The notes beneath the pieces are model-generated. The model was given only the letters and a program-made list of their open reading frames with translations, made no database searches and had not been told where the DNA came from. This document shows, in pieces, positions 45,050-54,679 of a DNA stretch of 64,000 nucleotides; positions within the stretch are counted from its first letter, which is position 1; the number at the start of each line of letters is the position of its first letter. This stretch comes from Butyrivibrio sp. VCB2006 (GTDB taxonomy: Bacteria; Bacillota; Clostridia; Lachnospirales; Lachnospiraceae). The translations under genes and the position numbers were made by a program. Location of the stretch: positions 62,001 to 126,000 of the forward strand of contig NZ_ATVX01000004.1 of NCBI RefSeq assembly GCF_000420945.1. The letters are read 5' to 3'.

Positions 45050-45913
45050 TCATTTATGCGGCTTATTTTTAGTCTTCTTTCTATTTCTAAACCACTTGGA
45101 TGTAAATACCAAATACAAAATAAATGCTATCAAAAGAAGCGGTGCTCCGATAAATGGTGCTACTATCATATTTCCGTACCTTGTAGCATCCGCCGGAACG
45201 ATAAGCTTCGTTTCTTCGCTATAATCAACACGCTTTGCTCTTACAAGGAGCCTGTGAGTATTGACACCATAAGGTGTACAAGTCACCAGCGTGACATATT
45301 CTTTTCCATCGACAATTGCCAGGTCATTGGTTTCCTCGGGAAGCACAATGTTAATCTGATCAACCTGATATGCAAAAGTCTGATCCAATATATGAAGTAA
45401 AAATGTATCTCCAACTATCATCTGATCAAGATCAGAAAACAGTTTGGAAGATGGCAGGCCTCTATGGCCTGAAAGCACTGCATGAGTACTCTTTGTTCCT
45501 GTTGGGAAAGATGTTCCCTCTAAGTGTCCTATTCCAACCTGTAAAACAGATTCCGTTGTTCCATGGTATATCGGCAGGTTGACTCCGATATTCTCTATCT
45601 CAATATATCCAATAATTCCGGTTCCCGTAGGATCCATGATTTTGTTGTACTGGGCAAGTTCCTCGTCAGTAAGAGAAAAATTCAAGGTCTTCTGAGCCAG
45701 TTCTTCGTTGTAGGCTTTTGCTTCCTGCCAAAACTTGGAATAATCTTCCTTGGATATGGTATTAAGCATTTCCTCATAATTGGAAATAGCCCTACTCTGA
45801 TGCTTGGAGTTAATGTAATTACTAACTGAAGGGTATAGGAAGATTGCTAATCCAACCAAAAACACCAAAGCAAATATTATATTGGGTATTTGTTTTTTAA
45901 GTTTCTTATTCAT
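45050..45913 (-). CDS. class C (pilin-polymerising) sortase
   Basis: A 287-residue enzyme with a N-terminal and a C-terminal membrane helix, the class C arrangement. The catalytic His is in AVLSGHRGLPSSKLFSDL, and the Cys in TLVTCTPYGVNTHRLLVR, the standard class C motif. It links backbone pilin subunits covalently by LPxTG transpeptidation. It lies between backbone and accessory pilin genes, as is usual for sortase pilus loci. No lid motif was clearly identified. Confidence 0.93.
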   Translation of the reverse strand: MNKKLKKQIPNIIFALVFLVGLAIFLYPSVSNYINSKHQSRAISNYEEMLNTISKEDYSKFWQEAKAYNEELAQKTLNFSLTDEELAQYNKIMDPTGTGIIGYIEIENIGVNLPIYHGTTESVLQVGIGHLEGTSFPTGTKSTHAVLSGHRGLPSSKLFSDLDQMIVGDTFLLHILDQTFAYQVDQINIVLPEETNDLAIVDGKEYVTLVTCTPYGVNTHRLLVRAKRVDYSEETKLIVPADATRYGNMIVAPFIGAPLLLIAFILYLVFTSKWFRNRKKTKNKPHK

Positions 45914-45962
45914 CCTACTTCCATCAGTAAAAACAAATCATTTTGAATCAAATCTGTACTTC

Positions 45963-45989
45963 CCGAAAGAGCATATATAACTCTTTCGG
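45963..45989 (-). other. hairpin after the backbone pilin gene
   Basis: CCGAAAGAG and CTCTTTCGG pair perfectly, extended by ACTTCC/GGAAGT with unpaired bases. It fills much of the 147-bp gap before the sortase. No T run follows. Such hairpins after a major pilin gene often raise its mRNA level relative to sortase; that is inference here. Confidence 0.55.
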
Positions 45990-46060
45990 AAAATACAGGA
46001 AGTTTCTTTATATCTCAGAAACAAGATTCAAATATACAAAACTTTTCGATACCGGGCCGA

Positions 46061-47518
46061 TTACTCTGCCTGAGCTTTTCTGCGAAGCATGAAGTATGCT
46101 ACACCAGCGATGATAAGAACACCACCAAGGATATAGAATACTGTTGTTCCGATTCCACCTGTTGAAGGAAGAACTGAACCAGTGCTATCCTCAACCTTTG
46201 CATTCTGAACATTTTCGAAGCTTACATTGCCCTCCTCATCCTTAACTATTGATGAGTTAGCGCTAACAGTTACTTCAGTAGCGTGTGTATACTTGGTTCC
46301 CTTAGCATCTGTAGCATCTGTATCAAGAAGGTTGTATCCTGCAGGAGCCTTTGTCTCCTGAAGAATATATGTCTCTGTATCAAGACCAACAATCAGTAAT
46401 GCGTTTTCAGCAACTGTTTTGATCACTTCATTTCCGTTAGGATCTACTCTATATGTACCATCTGCTGAAACTGTAAACTTAAGAACTTCTCCGGTTGACT
46501 TTCTGATCATCTTGAATTCTGCATCAGGAAGAATAACGTTTTTACCAGTCTCAACCTTTGTAAGCTTTAATGGATAAGTCTTTGTCTCAGTCTCTTTGTG
46601 TGTTGTTTCTGTGTTGTTACCATATTTAAGATAAGCTTCGTTCTTGTTTACATCGCTTGAAATAAGTGCATTTTCATTTACAACAGCCTGATATGTAACT
46701 TTACATACTGTTTTAGCTGTAGGAACTGCTGTGAACTTAATTGAAAAACCATGCTCATTTGTAACAGGAGCATCATATGCTACAGCAGGGCCCTCTTCAA
46801 ATGATACTTCAATTTTATCCTGAACAAGTGTAAGACCTTCTGTCATTGTATCGACAATCTCGTAGTTCTCACCGTTTGCCATAAGAGTAGCCTTGATAGT
46901 GAACACTACTGTGTCACCAATCTGAGCATCGTTGTTCTGTCCAGCTTTGCCTGTTGAGTTCTCAATTACTTCCTTCTCAATATCAGGAACATCATTCTTT
47001 TCCGTTACTTCTGCGAAAGGACGAGTTGTATCAACAGTAACTACGCTACCAAGTGAAGAATCGATTACATAGTAACCATACTCAAGACCGAGCATTTCTA
47101 CTACCTGCTCTTCACCTTCTCCGTTAGCAACCTTTGTTGCATCAGGTGCAATTGGTGTTTTCTTAGCTTTCATTTCTGCTACATATGCAAGAACTTCCTG
47201 ACCAAATGCCTTAGCGTCAGTCTCTGTAGCGATATTTGATGTATCAAGGATTCCGCCATCACCTACTGTGAAATAGCTGCTTGTAAAGTCTGCAAATTTT
47301 GTTGAAAGTTTGTAAATACCGCCAGTATACTGGTTCTTATCATTTACATCTGTCTCGTCAGCTACAACAAAGTCGAATACACGGTATGCGTTGTATTCCT
47401 GACCTTTTCTTGCGTTTGTGATCTTAATACTTCCATCAGCAGCAAAGGCTGTGATGCTGGCACCAAGTACCATTACTGATACAAGAAGTGCAATTACTAG
47501 TCTCTTAAGTGCTTTCAT
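46061..47518 (-). CDS. backbone (major) pilin subunit, LPSTGG-anchored
   Basis: A 485-residue pilin. Signal peptide to AFAADG, then isopeptide-forming beta domains. IEKEVIENSTGKAG near residue 185 is the start of the middle domain, and YILQETKAPAGY near 385 is the E-box of the last domain. The sorting signal is LPSTGG at ~450, followed by a hydrophobic helix and RRKAQAE. Sortase C is expected to polymerise it. AAAGGAG is seven bases before the ATG. Of the three pilins its size and position identify it as the shaft. The acceptor lysine was not identified. Confidence 0.9.
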   Translation of the reverse strand: MKALKRLVIALLVSVMVLGASITAFAADGSIKITNARKGQEYNAYRVFDFVVADETDVNDKNQYTGGIYKLSTKFADFTSSYFTVGDGGILDTSNIATETDAKAFGQEVLAYVAEMKAKKTPIAPDATKVANGEGEEQVVEMLGLEYGYYVIDSSLGSVVTVDTTRPFAEVTEKNDVPDIEKEVIENSTGKAGQNNDAQIGDTVVFTIKATLMANGENYEIVDTMTEGLTLVQDKIEVSFEEGPAVAYDAPVTNEHGFSIKFTAVPTAKTVCKVTYQAVVNENALISSDVNKNEAYLKYGNNTETTHKETETKTYPLKLTKVETGKNVILPDAEFKMIRKSTGEVLKFTVSADGTYRVDPNGNEVIKTVAENALLIVGLDTETYILQETKAPAGYNLLDTDATDAKGTKYTHATEVTVSANSSIVKDEEGNVSFENVQNAKVEDSTGSVLPSTGGIGTTVFYILGGVLIIAGVAYFMLRRKAQAE

Positions 47519-47590
47519 TTTCTTCTCCTTTTGAATCTTGTCTTTTGATCTTTTATTCTTTAAAGCGCTGTGTGCTCTAAATACATGTTA

Positions 47591-50500
47591 TTAGTTACGC
47601 TTTTTTCTAAAGCTGATTCGGTATAAACCGTATCCCATAAGTGCAAATGCAAGAAGCATAATTCCAAATGCTCTGACCGGACCTTCTCCGATTCCGCCTG
47701 TTGACGGAAGTGTGTTGGTCACAAGAGATCTGTTGGTTATAGTTACTGTGCCATAATCTGTACCATTTTTCTTGACCGACATGGCATATCCTGTATCTGT
47801 AACTTCAGACTGTCCAACGGTTATCTTGCTCTGCGCATTTCCGTTATAAGTCTTTGCATTGCCTTTAGTATCTTTGCCATAGGAGTAGGATACCTGATAG
47901 GTTAACAGGTATTCATCCGGCTCTTTTACGCAGTACTCATAGGAGTTACCGTGCTCATCCTGAAGTGGAAGATTCTCAACCTTCTGCTTCCATTTATTGT
48001 CCTTGGACAGCTGAATTGTTGTTCCTTCATATATCTTCCAATCAGATGCATTTCCATCTTTATCTACTGTTCTCTGCCAAATCTGGAGAGTCAAAGATGT
48101 GTGAGAGTCCTGATTTTTCTTGCCTTCAGAGTTATACCATTCCTTTACAACAGTAAGCTTTCCTGCTATCGAGTTGTTAAAGGCTACATCTGAAACCGAG
48201 CCGCTCTTAGTACGAACGAGGAACTTAAGTTCTTCAGGCTTGGATGTATCAGGATTCTCCTTAATGTACAGTTCACATTCGTGAATGACATTGGTGAAGC
48301 CTTCATCTGTCGCATACCTGATGTCTGCTCCCAGATAGAAGAAATCATCCGTTACTACTGTCTGTCCATCCACATCGTACTTGCCGCCATAATTGTGGTC
48401 AGCCATAGGATGTGTCAGGTTCTTGATATTATGCCTGTTCGTAAAAGTAGTGTGTTTCTTGGAAACCTTAACCTCTACATAGTAGACAGTAGAGTCATAG
48501 GTTACTCCCTTTATGTCACCGGGTGTCTCAGTAATCTTATATACGTAAGTACCTTCATATCTGTAAGGTATTGAATCAAACTCTGCAACAGCTGTGTACC
48601 TACCGGTGTTTTCATCATAGGTAGCATCACTTGATGTCAATGTAACAGTGTTACCACCTGCCGGCATCGGAATATTTTCCTTGGAAATCGATATTGGATT
48701 TCCTTCCGAATCGTGTGCCTCGCAGCTTATAGCCTCAAGCTTGAATTCGAAATTCATCTTGTCAGTCCAAGTACCACCAGTAAAGTTCTTGGTCACCTGA
48801 ATCGGTCCAACAGGGCTACTGTAGTAGTTACATACCTGAACAGTCTGAACCGCACCGCCAACCTTTACAACGGCAGGTGGCTTATCGCTCTTACTGTTAA
48901 AGTCACAGGAGAATACCTTTCTGTAGTTCTCACCGCCTGTTCCGTATGTTGCAAGTCCTGTTTCTTCATCATCAACAGTTACATCATATTTGGTAACTCG
49001 GCAGACTGCTGTGTCCTCTTTTACCGTGCTGGTATTGGTGTCGTAATTGTAGGTAAAGGTCTTTCCATCCGCAACCTCTTCTACCGTATAAATGCCGGAA
49101 GGAAGTCCTTCTATTGTCCACTGTGCACTCTGATTGTATGTTGCAGTATATGCCTTACCTGTCTGCTTATGAGTCTTTGCATCATACTCATAGCATGGAT
49201 TAGTTTTAATCTGCCCTTTTTCAGCAATAAATCCATCCAGGATTATATAATTACCCGTATCATTATTGGTAATACGGAACATAACAGTATCAAGAAGCGC
49301 CGTTCCATCAATTGCATCTCTTACTACCTTGGATCCCAGATCGTTTACTACCATCTTGTGGATTCTAAGAAGTGTTGTCTTGGTATTCTTGTTAAAGAAT
49401 GCAACCTTACCGTATTCTTTACCATCTTTGGCTTCTCTGTCAGCCTTAATCCTATACTTATCAGCATTATAGGTATTATCGATGGTGCCTGAGTTTATCA
49501 TGTTTGTGACGCCCTCAGCAGGTACTCTGTAATAGTTGACCTCATCTATTACCCTGGTTACATCACCCTTTATGTCTCTCTTAGGATAATACTTAACCTT
49601 TACAAGAATTCCTGTCTCATCCTTCTCGTAATAACCTGTTGTATCATTCTCAGTCAGAAGGAAGTAATAGGTGCTATTATCTTTGCCATTGTCATAGTGC
49701 ATTCCAAGCTCATCACTCGGATTAGATATTGCATACTTGATAACATCGCTGTCATTATGTAAGTCTGTCTTAACTACCTTCCACTTTTTATTCGCATCGA
49801 GGAATCTCAAAGTGAAATCAAAGACTTCATTGCCATCTGGCTCAACGTCGTTAACATATTTGTATGCCTTGATTTCAAAAGGAACGATTTCTTCGTTACC
49901 TTCGTTTGTAATAGTAATGTCTGCAGAAGCATCAAGGTAACGTCTCATATCCATCTTGTGAATCTCACATTCCTTGATAACTGAATCTGCTACAATGGTT
50001 CCGCTGTAGGAACCTGTAGTCCTTATGGTAGCATTTGGTGCTATCAAAGTTCCTGACATTATGTTGGCTGTAACAGATCCTGTATATGGAACAAAGTCTC
50101 CGTTAGTATCCCTCTGTACAAGATTAAGAACAATGTGATTAGCAGCTTCGCTCCAATCTCCTGTTCCTTTACCATTGTATTTAATCTTTTGGAGCGTATA
50201 GTTTGTAGCTCCGGTCAAATCAACATTTATAACAAGGATCTTATCATCACTTAAGTTGAAACCAGTATTTACGGCATAATTGTTTTTATCTTGTTCATTC
50301 TTGAAGTACTTGGTACTAAGGTCTGTCTGTAAATCGCCGTTAGTTTTGGTTGCAACTATATTCACAACCTCAACATCGCCACTAGATGTCGCATAAGCAA
50401 GTTTCTGTGAAGCCTCACGAGCCTGGTTTCTCATAGTATCGATATCAACAGGCATTCGCTTGTTGTAATCGGTACGAACATAATTGGTATATCCCATTGT

Positions 50501-52720
50501 GCCGTCCGGCTTCTTACCATATACCTGATTCTGATAGTAGGTTATGCCGATGTAAGTATCCCAACCTGTTGCATAGTAGATTGTTGCTCCATCGACCTTC
50601 TCAAGAACATTCACAGGATCATAACCGTTCATGTTGATAATGTAGTTGTCACTGAAAAATCCAACTGCATCAGCAGGAGCCTCTATGGCATCGCCGCCAT
50701 AAGTTACCTTGTATGCTCCGGAAACATCGCCGTCCATGACAGCATTGCCTTCATCATCAAGCTCGTATACATAAACTCTAGGATATGTAGTGCCATTATC
50801 CTTCTGAAGCTTGGACAAATCAAAGGTGTATGTTCCCTTACCGTTTCCATCAGTTGTTATAGTGAAATCGCCACCATTTATCTTGGTCTTGCCCTTAACA
50901 TCTGAGAATAATCCGAAGTTAAATGTTCCAACCTTAGGAGATCCTTTTACAACTTTCTCAACAGTGATCTTAAAATCATCAATGGTTGTCAGAACCTGCG
51001 TTGAAATACCAATTGTATAGTTCTGAACTTTTCCGATAGTGTTTACTGCAATGTTTGCTTCACTGTGGTTGTTACCACCGTCATAGTAATTGGCAACTAC
51101 GCCAAAGAATGTAGCATCACCCAGCCACTTAATTATTTCCTTGGCTGTGTATATCTTATTACCATCCCAGCTATCTTCTGAGCTATTCTTGATGGCACCG
51201 TACATTGAAAAGGCATTTGTTTCAAAAGAAACTACATCCTTGCTGCCACCAAGCTCTACATTGCTGCCTGTAAGAATCTCTACGGAAATATCACTTGCTG
51301 TTATCTCTGTAGCCTCGCTGGTTGTGTCAAGTTCCTGCATTACTTCTTCCGCAACAGGAAGGTGAACCAGTGAAACCTCTTCAGAATCTGTCGTTCCAAG
51401 TCCATCTGAAATCTGCTTATTGTTAAAGCTGATTGAAACTGAAACTGTTCCATCCTTAGGTTCATATTCGATTTCATCAAGCATGAATGCGATATCGAAA
51501 AGAACTACATTGTTCTCATCATATGTTTCCTGCTTGTCATCACCGGTGGTCTTAGCTATCTCTTCCGCGCTCTTGTTAAGAGCATCGATATAAGCTTCGT
51601 AGTTGTAGCCTTCTGTATTCTTATCTACTGTCTTAACTGAAAGTGCTACGCCCTCAGGAAGTATTCCCGGCTTGGAGAGCTTAACTGTTACTGTAACTTC
51701 ATCATTTTTGAACTCAAAGCTCTCTTTTGTGTTGGCTGCCACGTAGTTAAATACTATTTCAGCATCCTTTTTGATCTCTATCTTCTCACCCTCGGAAGTC
51801 TTAGCTTCGAAATAGGTGAATTTTACTTTTTTATCTGAGGAAGTAATCTCATCATCAGTACTTGCTGAAAGAGCTGCTGCCTCGTCTGTCTTGTCTGAAT
51901 CCTTAGCTTCGGCTTTTACCTCAGCTTCTCCGGTCTTCTTCTCAAGACTTACTATCTTCTTGCCATCATACTTGGCATCTACAAAGTAGTAATTCTCAAT
52001 TACCTTGTATTCCTTGGTAAAATCAAGTGCTGTCTTGTCGTTCTCCTCGTCAGCACCGAAGAGCTCACCGCTTTGCGCGATCTCTTTTTCCGAATTATCA
52101 ACATACCTGGCTGTAAGAGCCACATCCTTGACATCTTCTAAGCTGTCAACCTTTACTACCTCTGCGCTAGAAGCGCTTGTTGCTGCAGCCGCATCTGACG
52201 AAGCACTTGATGCCGCATCAGCATCGGAAGAAGAATCTGAAACTGCCTCCGTGCTCTCGTTTGAAGAAGCATTGGAAGAAGCAGCAGAAGCTTCCCCGGA
52301 TGAAGCTGAGTTTGCAGCATTTGCATTCTTCCCAGTTTCATCCTCCGGAATTGCTTCTATGATATCCTCCCAGGTTTTAGACGTTTCACCATCACCCAGG
52401 TCCCCGTCACCCAGCTGTGAAACATCTACGGTAACAATGTTGTCAGATGAATCTGTTACCGTTGTATCCTTCTGAGCATCTGACTCTCTATCTTTCATCT
52501 GCTCAATAAGACCCATTTCAAAGTCCGAATCAGCTGTTTCCAAAACAAGTCCAACCTGCGCCGCACCGTCTTCTGTCATAGCAGTTGCCGGCTTGTTCAA
52601 AAGATACAGCGTCACCGTACCAGTAAAGAGAGAAACGCATAATGCAAAAGCAAGCCATCTCTTGTTATTTCGATGCTTCTTTATGTAGTTTTGTGCGCGA
52701 TTCTCATCAACTATGCGCAT
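47591..52720 (-). CDS. 1709-residue tip adhesin of the pilus, LPSTGG-anchored
   Basis: Basic N-terminus and membrane signal (WLAFALCVSLFTGTVTLYLL), then ~260 residues of Ser/Ala/Asp-rich stalk. The central part includes a choice-of-anchor-A-like segment with IMSGTLIAPNATIRTTG, and the C-terminal half several Cna-B/SpaA isopeptide domains, for example YVYKITETPGDIKGVTYDS. The C-terminus has LPSTGG at ~1671, a helix and RKKRN. The length and order before the backbone gene indicate the tip adhesin. Ligand unknown. No disabling change in frame is seen. Confidence 0.88.
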   Translation of the reverse strand: MRIVDENRAQNYIKKHRNNKRWLAFALCVSLFTGTVTLYLLNKPATAMTEDGAAQVGLVLETADSDFEMGLIEQMKDRESDAQKDTTVTDSSDNIVTVDVSQLGDGDLGDGETSKTWEDIIEAIPEDETGKNANAANSASSGEASAASSNASSNESTEAVSDSSSDADAASSASSDAAAATSASSAEVVKVDSLEDVKDVALTARYVDNSEKEIAQSGELFGADEENDKTALDFTKEYKVIENYYFVDAKYDGKKIVSLEKKTGEAEVKAEAKDSDKTDEAAALSASTDDEITSSDKKVKFTYFEAKTSEGEKIEIKKDAEIVFNYVAANTKESFEFKNDEVTVTVKLSKPGILPEGVALSVKTVDKNTEGYNYEAYIDALNKSAEEIAKTTGDDKQETYDENNVVLFDIAFMLDEIEYEPKDGTVSVSISFNNKQISDGLGTTDSEEVSLVHLPVAEEVMQELDTTSEATEITASDISVEILTGSNVELGGSKDVVSFETNAFSMYGAIKNSSEDSWDGNKIYTAKEIIKWLGDATFFGVVANYYDGGNNHSEANIAVNTIGKVQNYTIGISTQVLTTIDDFKITVEKVVKGSPKVGTFNFGLFSDVKGKTKINGGDFTITTDGNGKGTYTFDLSKLQKDNGTTYPRVYVYELDDEGNAVMDGDVSGAYKVTYGGDAIEAPADAVGFFSDNYIINMNGYDPVNVLEKVDGATIYYATGWDTYIGITYYQNQVYGKKPDGTMGYTNYVRTDYNKRMPVDIDTMRNQAREASQKLAYATSSGDVEVVNIVATKTNGDLQTDLSTKYFKNEQDKNNYAVNTGFNLSDDKILVINVDLTGATNYTLQKIKYNGKGTGDWSEAANHIVLNLVQRDTNGDFVPYTGSVTANIMSGTLIAPNATIRTTGSYSGTIVADSVIKECEIHKMDMRRYLDASADITITNEGNEEIVPFEIKAYKYVNDVEPDGNEVFDFTLRFLDANKKWKVVKTDLHNDSDVIKYAISNPSDELGMHYDNGKDNSTYYFLLTENDTTGYYEKDETGILVKVKYYPKRDIKGDVTRVIDEVNYYRVPAEGVTNMINSGTIDNTYNADKYRIKADREAKDGKEYGKVAFFNKNTKTTLLRIHKMVVNDLGSKVVRDAIDGTALLDTVMFRITNNDTGNYIILDGFIAEKGQIKTNPCYEYDAKTHKQTGKAYTATYNQSAQWTIEGLPSGIYTVEEVADGKTFTYNYDTNTSTVKEDTAVCRVTKYDVTVDDEETGLATYGTGGENYRKVFSCDFNSKSDKPPAVVKVGGAVQTVQVCNYYSSPVGPIQVTKNFTGGTWTDKMNFEFKLEAISCEAHDSEGNPISISKENIPMPAGGNTVTLTSSDATYDENTGRYTAVAEFDSIPYRYEGTYVYKITETPGDIKGVTYDSTVYYVEVKVSKKHTTFTNRHNIKNLTHPMADHNYGGKYDVDGQTVVTDDFFYLGADIRYATDEGFTNVIHECELYIKENPDTSKPEELKFLVRTKSGSVSDVAFNNSIAGKLTVVKEWYNSEGKKNQDSHTSLTLQIWQRTVDKDGNASDWKIYEGTTIQLSKDNKWKQKVENLPLQDEHGNSYEYCVKEPDEYLLTYQVSYSYGKDTKGNAKTYNGNAQSKITVGQSEVTDTGYAMSVKKNGTDYGTVTITNRSLVTNTLPSTGGIGEGPVRAFGIMLLAFALMGYGLYRISFRKKRN

Positions 52721-52767
52721 GCCGATATACCTCTAATATCTTTTTTGACTACCTTCAAATCTTTATA

Positions 52768-53361
52768 TCAAAGTCCACCAAATACATTGAATGGAAATAC
52801 TCTGAAAACAACCTTACCGATCAGCTGTTCCTTGGTCACACAACCTACAACGCTTGATCTGGAATCAATGGATACGCTTCTGTGATCCCCCAGTACGAAC
52901 CATCTGTTCTCCGGAACCTGATAAGGAAATTCAATATCTGTTGGTTCCAAACTGAAATCTGATGCATAGGTCTCATCAAGTGCAACGCCATTTACTGAAA
53001 CCTTACCTTCTGAGTCAATGTTCACCCAATCTCCCGGTGAACCGATTACTCTTTTTACCAAAACCTTATTGTTATAGTAGAAAGCAAGCAAATCTCCCGC
53101 CTCAAATTCTTTACTGTTCTGGGCGATTACTATCTGTCCAGTTTCTAGAGTTGGTGTCATGCTATCTCCAGTAACCTTAAGAACTGTTACGTAAAAGCTG
53201 GAGATCAACACTGCTATAGCAGCCACAAATACCACAACAATAAGTGTATTTCTCAGAACATTTCTATATTCTTTTTTGTTGTTCTCTCTTTTAAGTTCCT
53301 TCCTTAAATCCTCTACAGAAGGCTTATACTCAGAAAGATTATCTTTCTTCTTATTACTCAT
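52768..53361 (-). CDS. signal peptidase I of the pilus operon
   Basis: A 197-residue type I signal peptidase with one N-terminal membrane helix. The catalytic Ser is in KVTGDSMTPTL, the general-base Lys in VLVKRVIGSPGD, and the box GDHRSVSIDSR is present. Pilus operons often contain a dedicated SipA/LepB-like peptidase that acts as a processing enzyme or assembly chaperone for pilins; this intact catalytic set favours peptidase activity. It overlaps the upstream coiled-coil gene by 8 bp. Confidence 0.93.
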   Translation of the reverse strand: MSNKKKDNLSEYKPSVEDLRKELKRENNKKEYRNVLRNTLIVVVFVAAIAVLISSFYVTVLKVTGDSMTPTLETGQIVIAQNSKEFEAGDLLAFYYNNKVLVKRVIGSPGDWVNIDSEGKVSVNGVALDETYASDFSLEPTDIEFPYQVPENRWFVLGDHRSVSIDSRSSVVGCVTKEQLIGKVVFRVFPFNVFGGL

Positions 53362-54076
53362 CTTTTTTCTTTCTGGTTGTGCGTCTCTTAGGTTTCTCGG
53401 TAGTTTCTTCTATCTTTTCCTCAGTAGTCTTTGCCTTAGTTGTCTTCGCCTTAGTTGTCTTCACCTCTGTTGTCTTAGTTTCTGTCTCTACCTCAGTTTC
53501 TGTAACTTCATTTACTAGCTGATCTACAGTCTTGCCTGCCTTGTCCGCTATTTCCTTCATCTGCAGTTCTTCTGCTCTCTTAACTCTGAGCTTACTCTTC
53601 TCTATATCAAGCATAAGAGCCTTATACTCTGCCTCAGCGCTCTTCTTGAGAGTGTTGACATAAAGATCTGCTGCCTTCTGCGCTGACTCCATAATTCCGC
53701 CAAGCTGGATTGAAGCCTCTGCAAGAGACTGAGAATTCTCTATCTTCATAAGAGAATCATCTACCTGTTTCTGCAATTCTGACTTCTCTCTTGTTAGTCT
53801 TGCCTTGAGACCTGCAATATCCTTATCGAACTTCTCCTGCATCTGAGCCTTCTGCTCATTGAACTTCTCACGCATCTGAGCTTTCTCTTCATCAAAGTTC
53901 TTAAGCATTGCTGCTCTTTCCTCTGCGAAATCATGCTGCAGTTGAAGTTTTTCTTTTTCAAGCTCTTCCTTGAGCTCTGTTTCGTGCTTCCTAGCAGCCT
54001 CAGCCTCTTCTGAAAAAGAGATCATCATTTCCAGCAGTTCTGCTCTGCTAAGCTTCTTAAGATTTATATCTGCCAT
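53354..54076 (-). CDS. coiled-coil protein, first gene of the pilus operon
   Basis: A 240-residue soluble protein. Residues ~15-185 are a continuous charged coiled coil with repeated EEKAQM and FNEQKAQMQEKF units, and residues ~195-240 are a Lys/Thr/Glu tail with KTTKAKTTK repeats ending KRRTTRKKKDE. There is no signal peptide or membrane helix. It resembles in build only DivIVA- or scaffolding-type proteins. Its position first in the operon and the 8-bp overlap with the signal peptidase gene suggest a cytoplasmic role in pilus production. I do not recognise a described family. Confidence 0.75.
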   Translation of the reverse strand: MADINLKKLSRAELLEMMISFSEEAEAARKHETELKEELEKEKLQLQHDFAEERAAMLKNFDEEKAQMREKFNEQKAQMQEKFDKDIAGLKARLTREKSELQKQVDDSLMKIENSQSLAEASIQLGGIMESAQKAADLYVNTLKKSAEAEYKALMLDIEKSKLRVKRAEELQMKEIADKAGKTVDQLVNEVTETEVETETKTTEVKTTKAKTTKAKTTEEKIEETTEKPKRRTTRKKKDE

Positions 54077-54290
54077 ATCTTTTCCTTATAATAAGAAATT
54101 ACTATTTAGTTCCGGACAAAAGAAAAAGGTATCTTGCTCAGAAAAACCCAGCCTGTGCAAAATACCCGCCAAATATAGTCAAAGGCAAACACAAAGCCAG
54201 ATTAGCTACTAGATAGTAATACTCCGTGTACTTGACTGCATAACCTATACAGCCCGTTCATCCTTGAACCCTTGTGTACTATAATTACTC

Positions 54291-54335
54291 AAAAAAAATG
54301 ACCGTCTGTACTTCATTTATAACAGTAGCGGCCAT
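54291..54335 (-). terminator. intrinsic terminator of the riboswitch expression platform
   Basis: On the minus strand TGGCCG pairs with CGGTCA and CTGT with ACAG around an ~12-base loop, followed by eight T residues. It lies about 10 bp beyond the c-di-GMP aptamer and about 210 bp before the first pilus gene, so it can switch the operon on or off. Whether ligand promotes or blocks it is not settled by eye. Confidence 0.8.
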
Positions 54336-54345
54336 CTGATGATGC

Positions 54346-54440
54346 CTATCCGACACCAGCAACTGGCTATCTTTCGCTTTCAAGCGATTAAGACCCTTTA
54401 GCTTTGCGTCACCATTTTTCAATGGCTTTGCCTTTTATTT
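54346..54440 (-). ncRNA. cyclic-di-GMP-I (GEMM) riboswitch aptamer
   Basis: The minus strand contains, in order, GGCAAAGCCATTGAAAAATGG (20 bases of which form the P2 hairpin with a GAAA tetraloop), GACGCAAAGC, a GGGTCTTAATCG receptor strand, CGCTTGAAAGCG and GATAGCCAGTTGC. This is the GEMM-I consensus (GGCAAACC...GACGCAAAGCC...CUAA...GUAGC.GGUU.C). The two docking helices and conserved joining bases are all visible. It reads c-di-GMP and controls the pilus operon that begins at 54076. Confidence 0.92.
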
Positions 54441-54451
54441 TAATATGAATC

Positions 54452-54469
54452 TTAACTAAATTTAGTTAA
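54452..54469. promoter_or_regulatory. 18-bp perfect palindrome upstream of the riboswitch
   Basis: TTAACTAAATTTAGTTAA is a perfect palindrome at the probable promoter of the pilus operon; TTAAGTTAAC and related words are nearby. It may be an operator or AT-rich promoter feature. A -10-like TATTAA follows on the minus strand close to the aptamer start. Confidence 0.45.
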
Positions 54470-54576
54470 AATTATTTTATTTAAGTTAACATTATTTGTG
54501 CCGTGTACTGTTAATATATACCATGGCCAAATAGAATACAACCACTTTTTCATAGAATTTTCACAGTTTCCGACAT

Positions 54577-54604
54577 AAAAAGAGCTGAACATCAGTCCAG
54601 CTCT
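54577..54604 (-). terminator. terminator of the flagellar hook gene
   Basis: AGAGCTG pairs with CAGCTCT, and the minus-strand exit is TTTTTAT. It is 75 bp beyond the hook-gene stop. The remaining part of the 603-bp gap holds the pilus promoter, riboswitch and leader described separately. Confidence 0.75.
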
Positions 54605-54679
54605 GTGAATCAAAATTTCATATAAATTTAATATTTTTTGCAGTTTCCAAAGTTTATAGAATTTCCATACTATTTTTTA

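Noticed and set aside
48713..49492. 259-residue frame on the plus strand
   Set aside because: Entirely antisense to the pilus tip adhesin, with hydrophobic, Cys/Ile-rich composition typical of shadow frames and no ribosome site.
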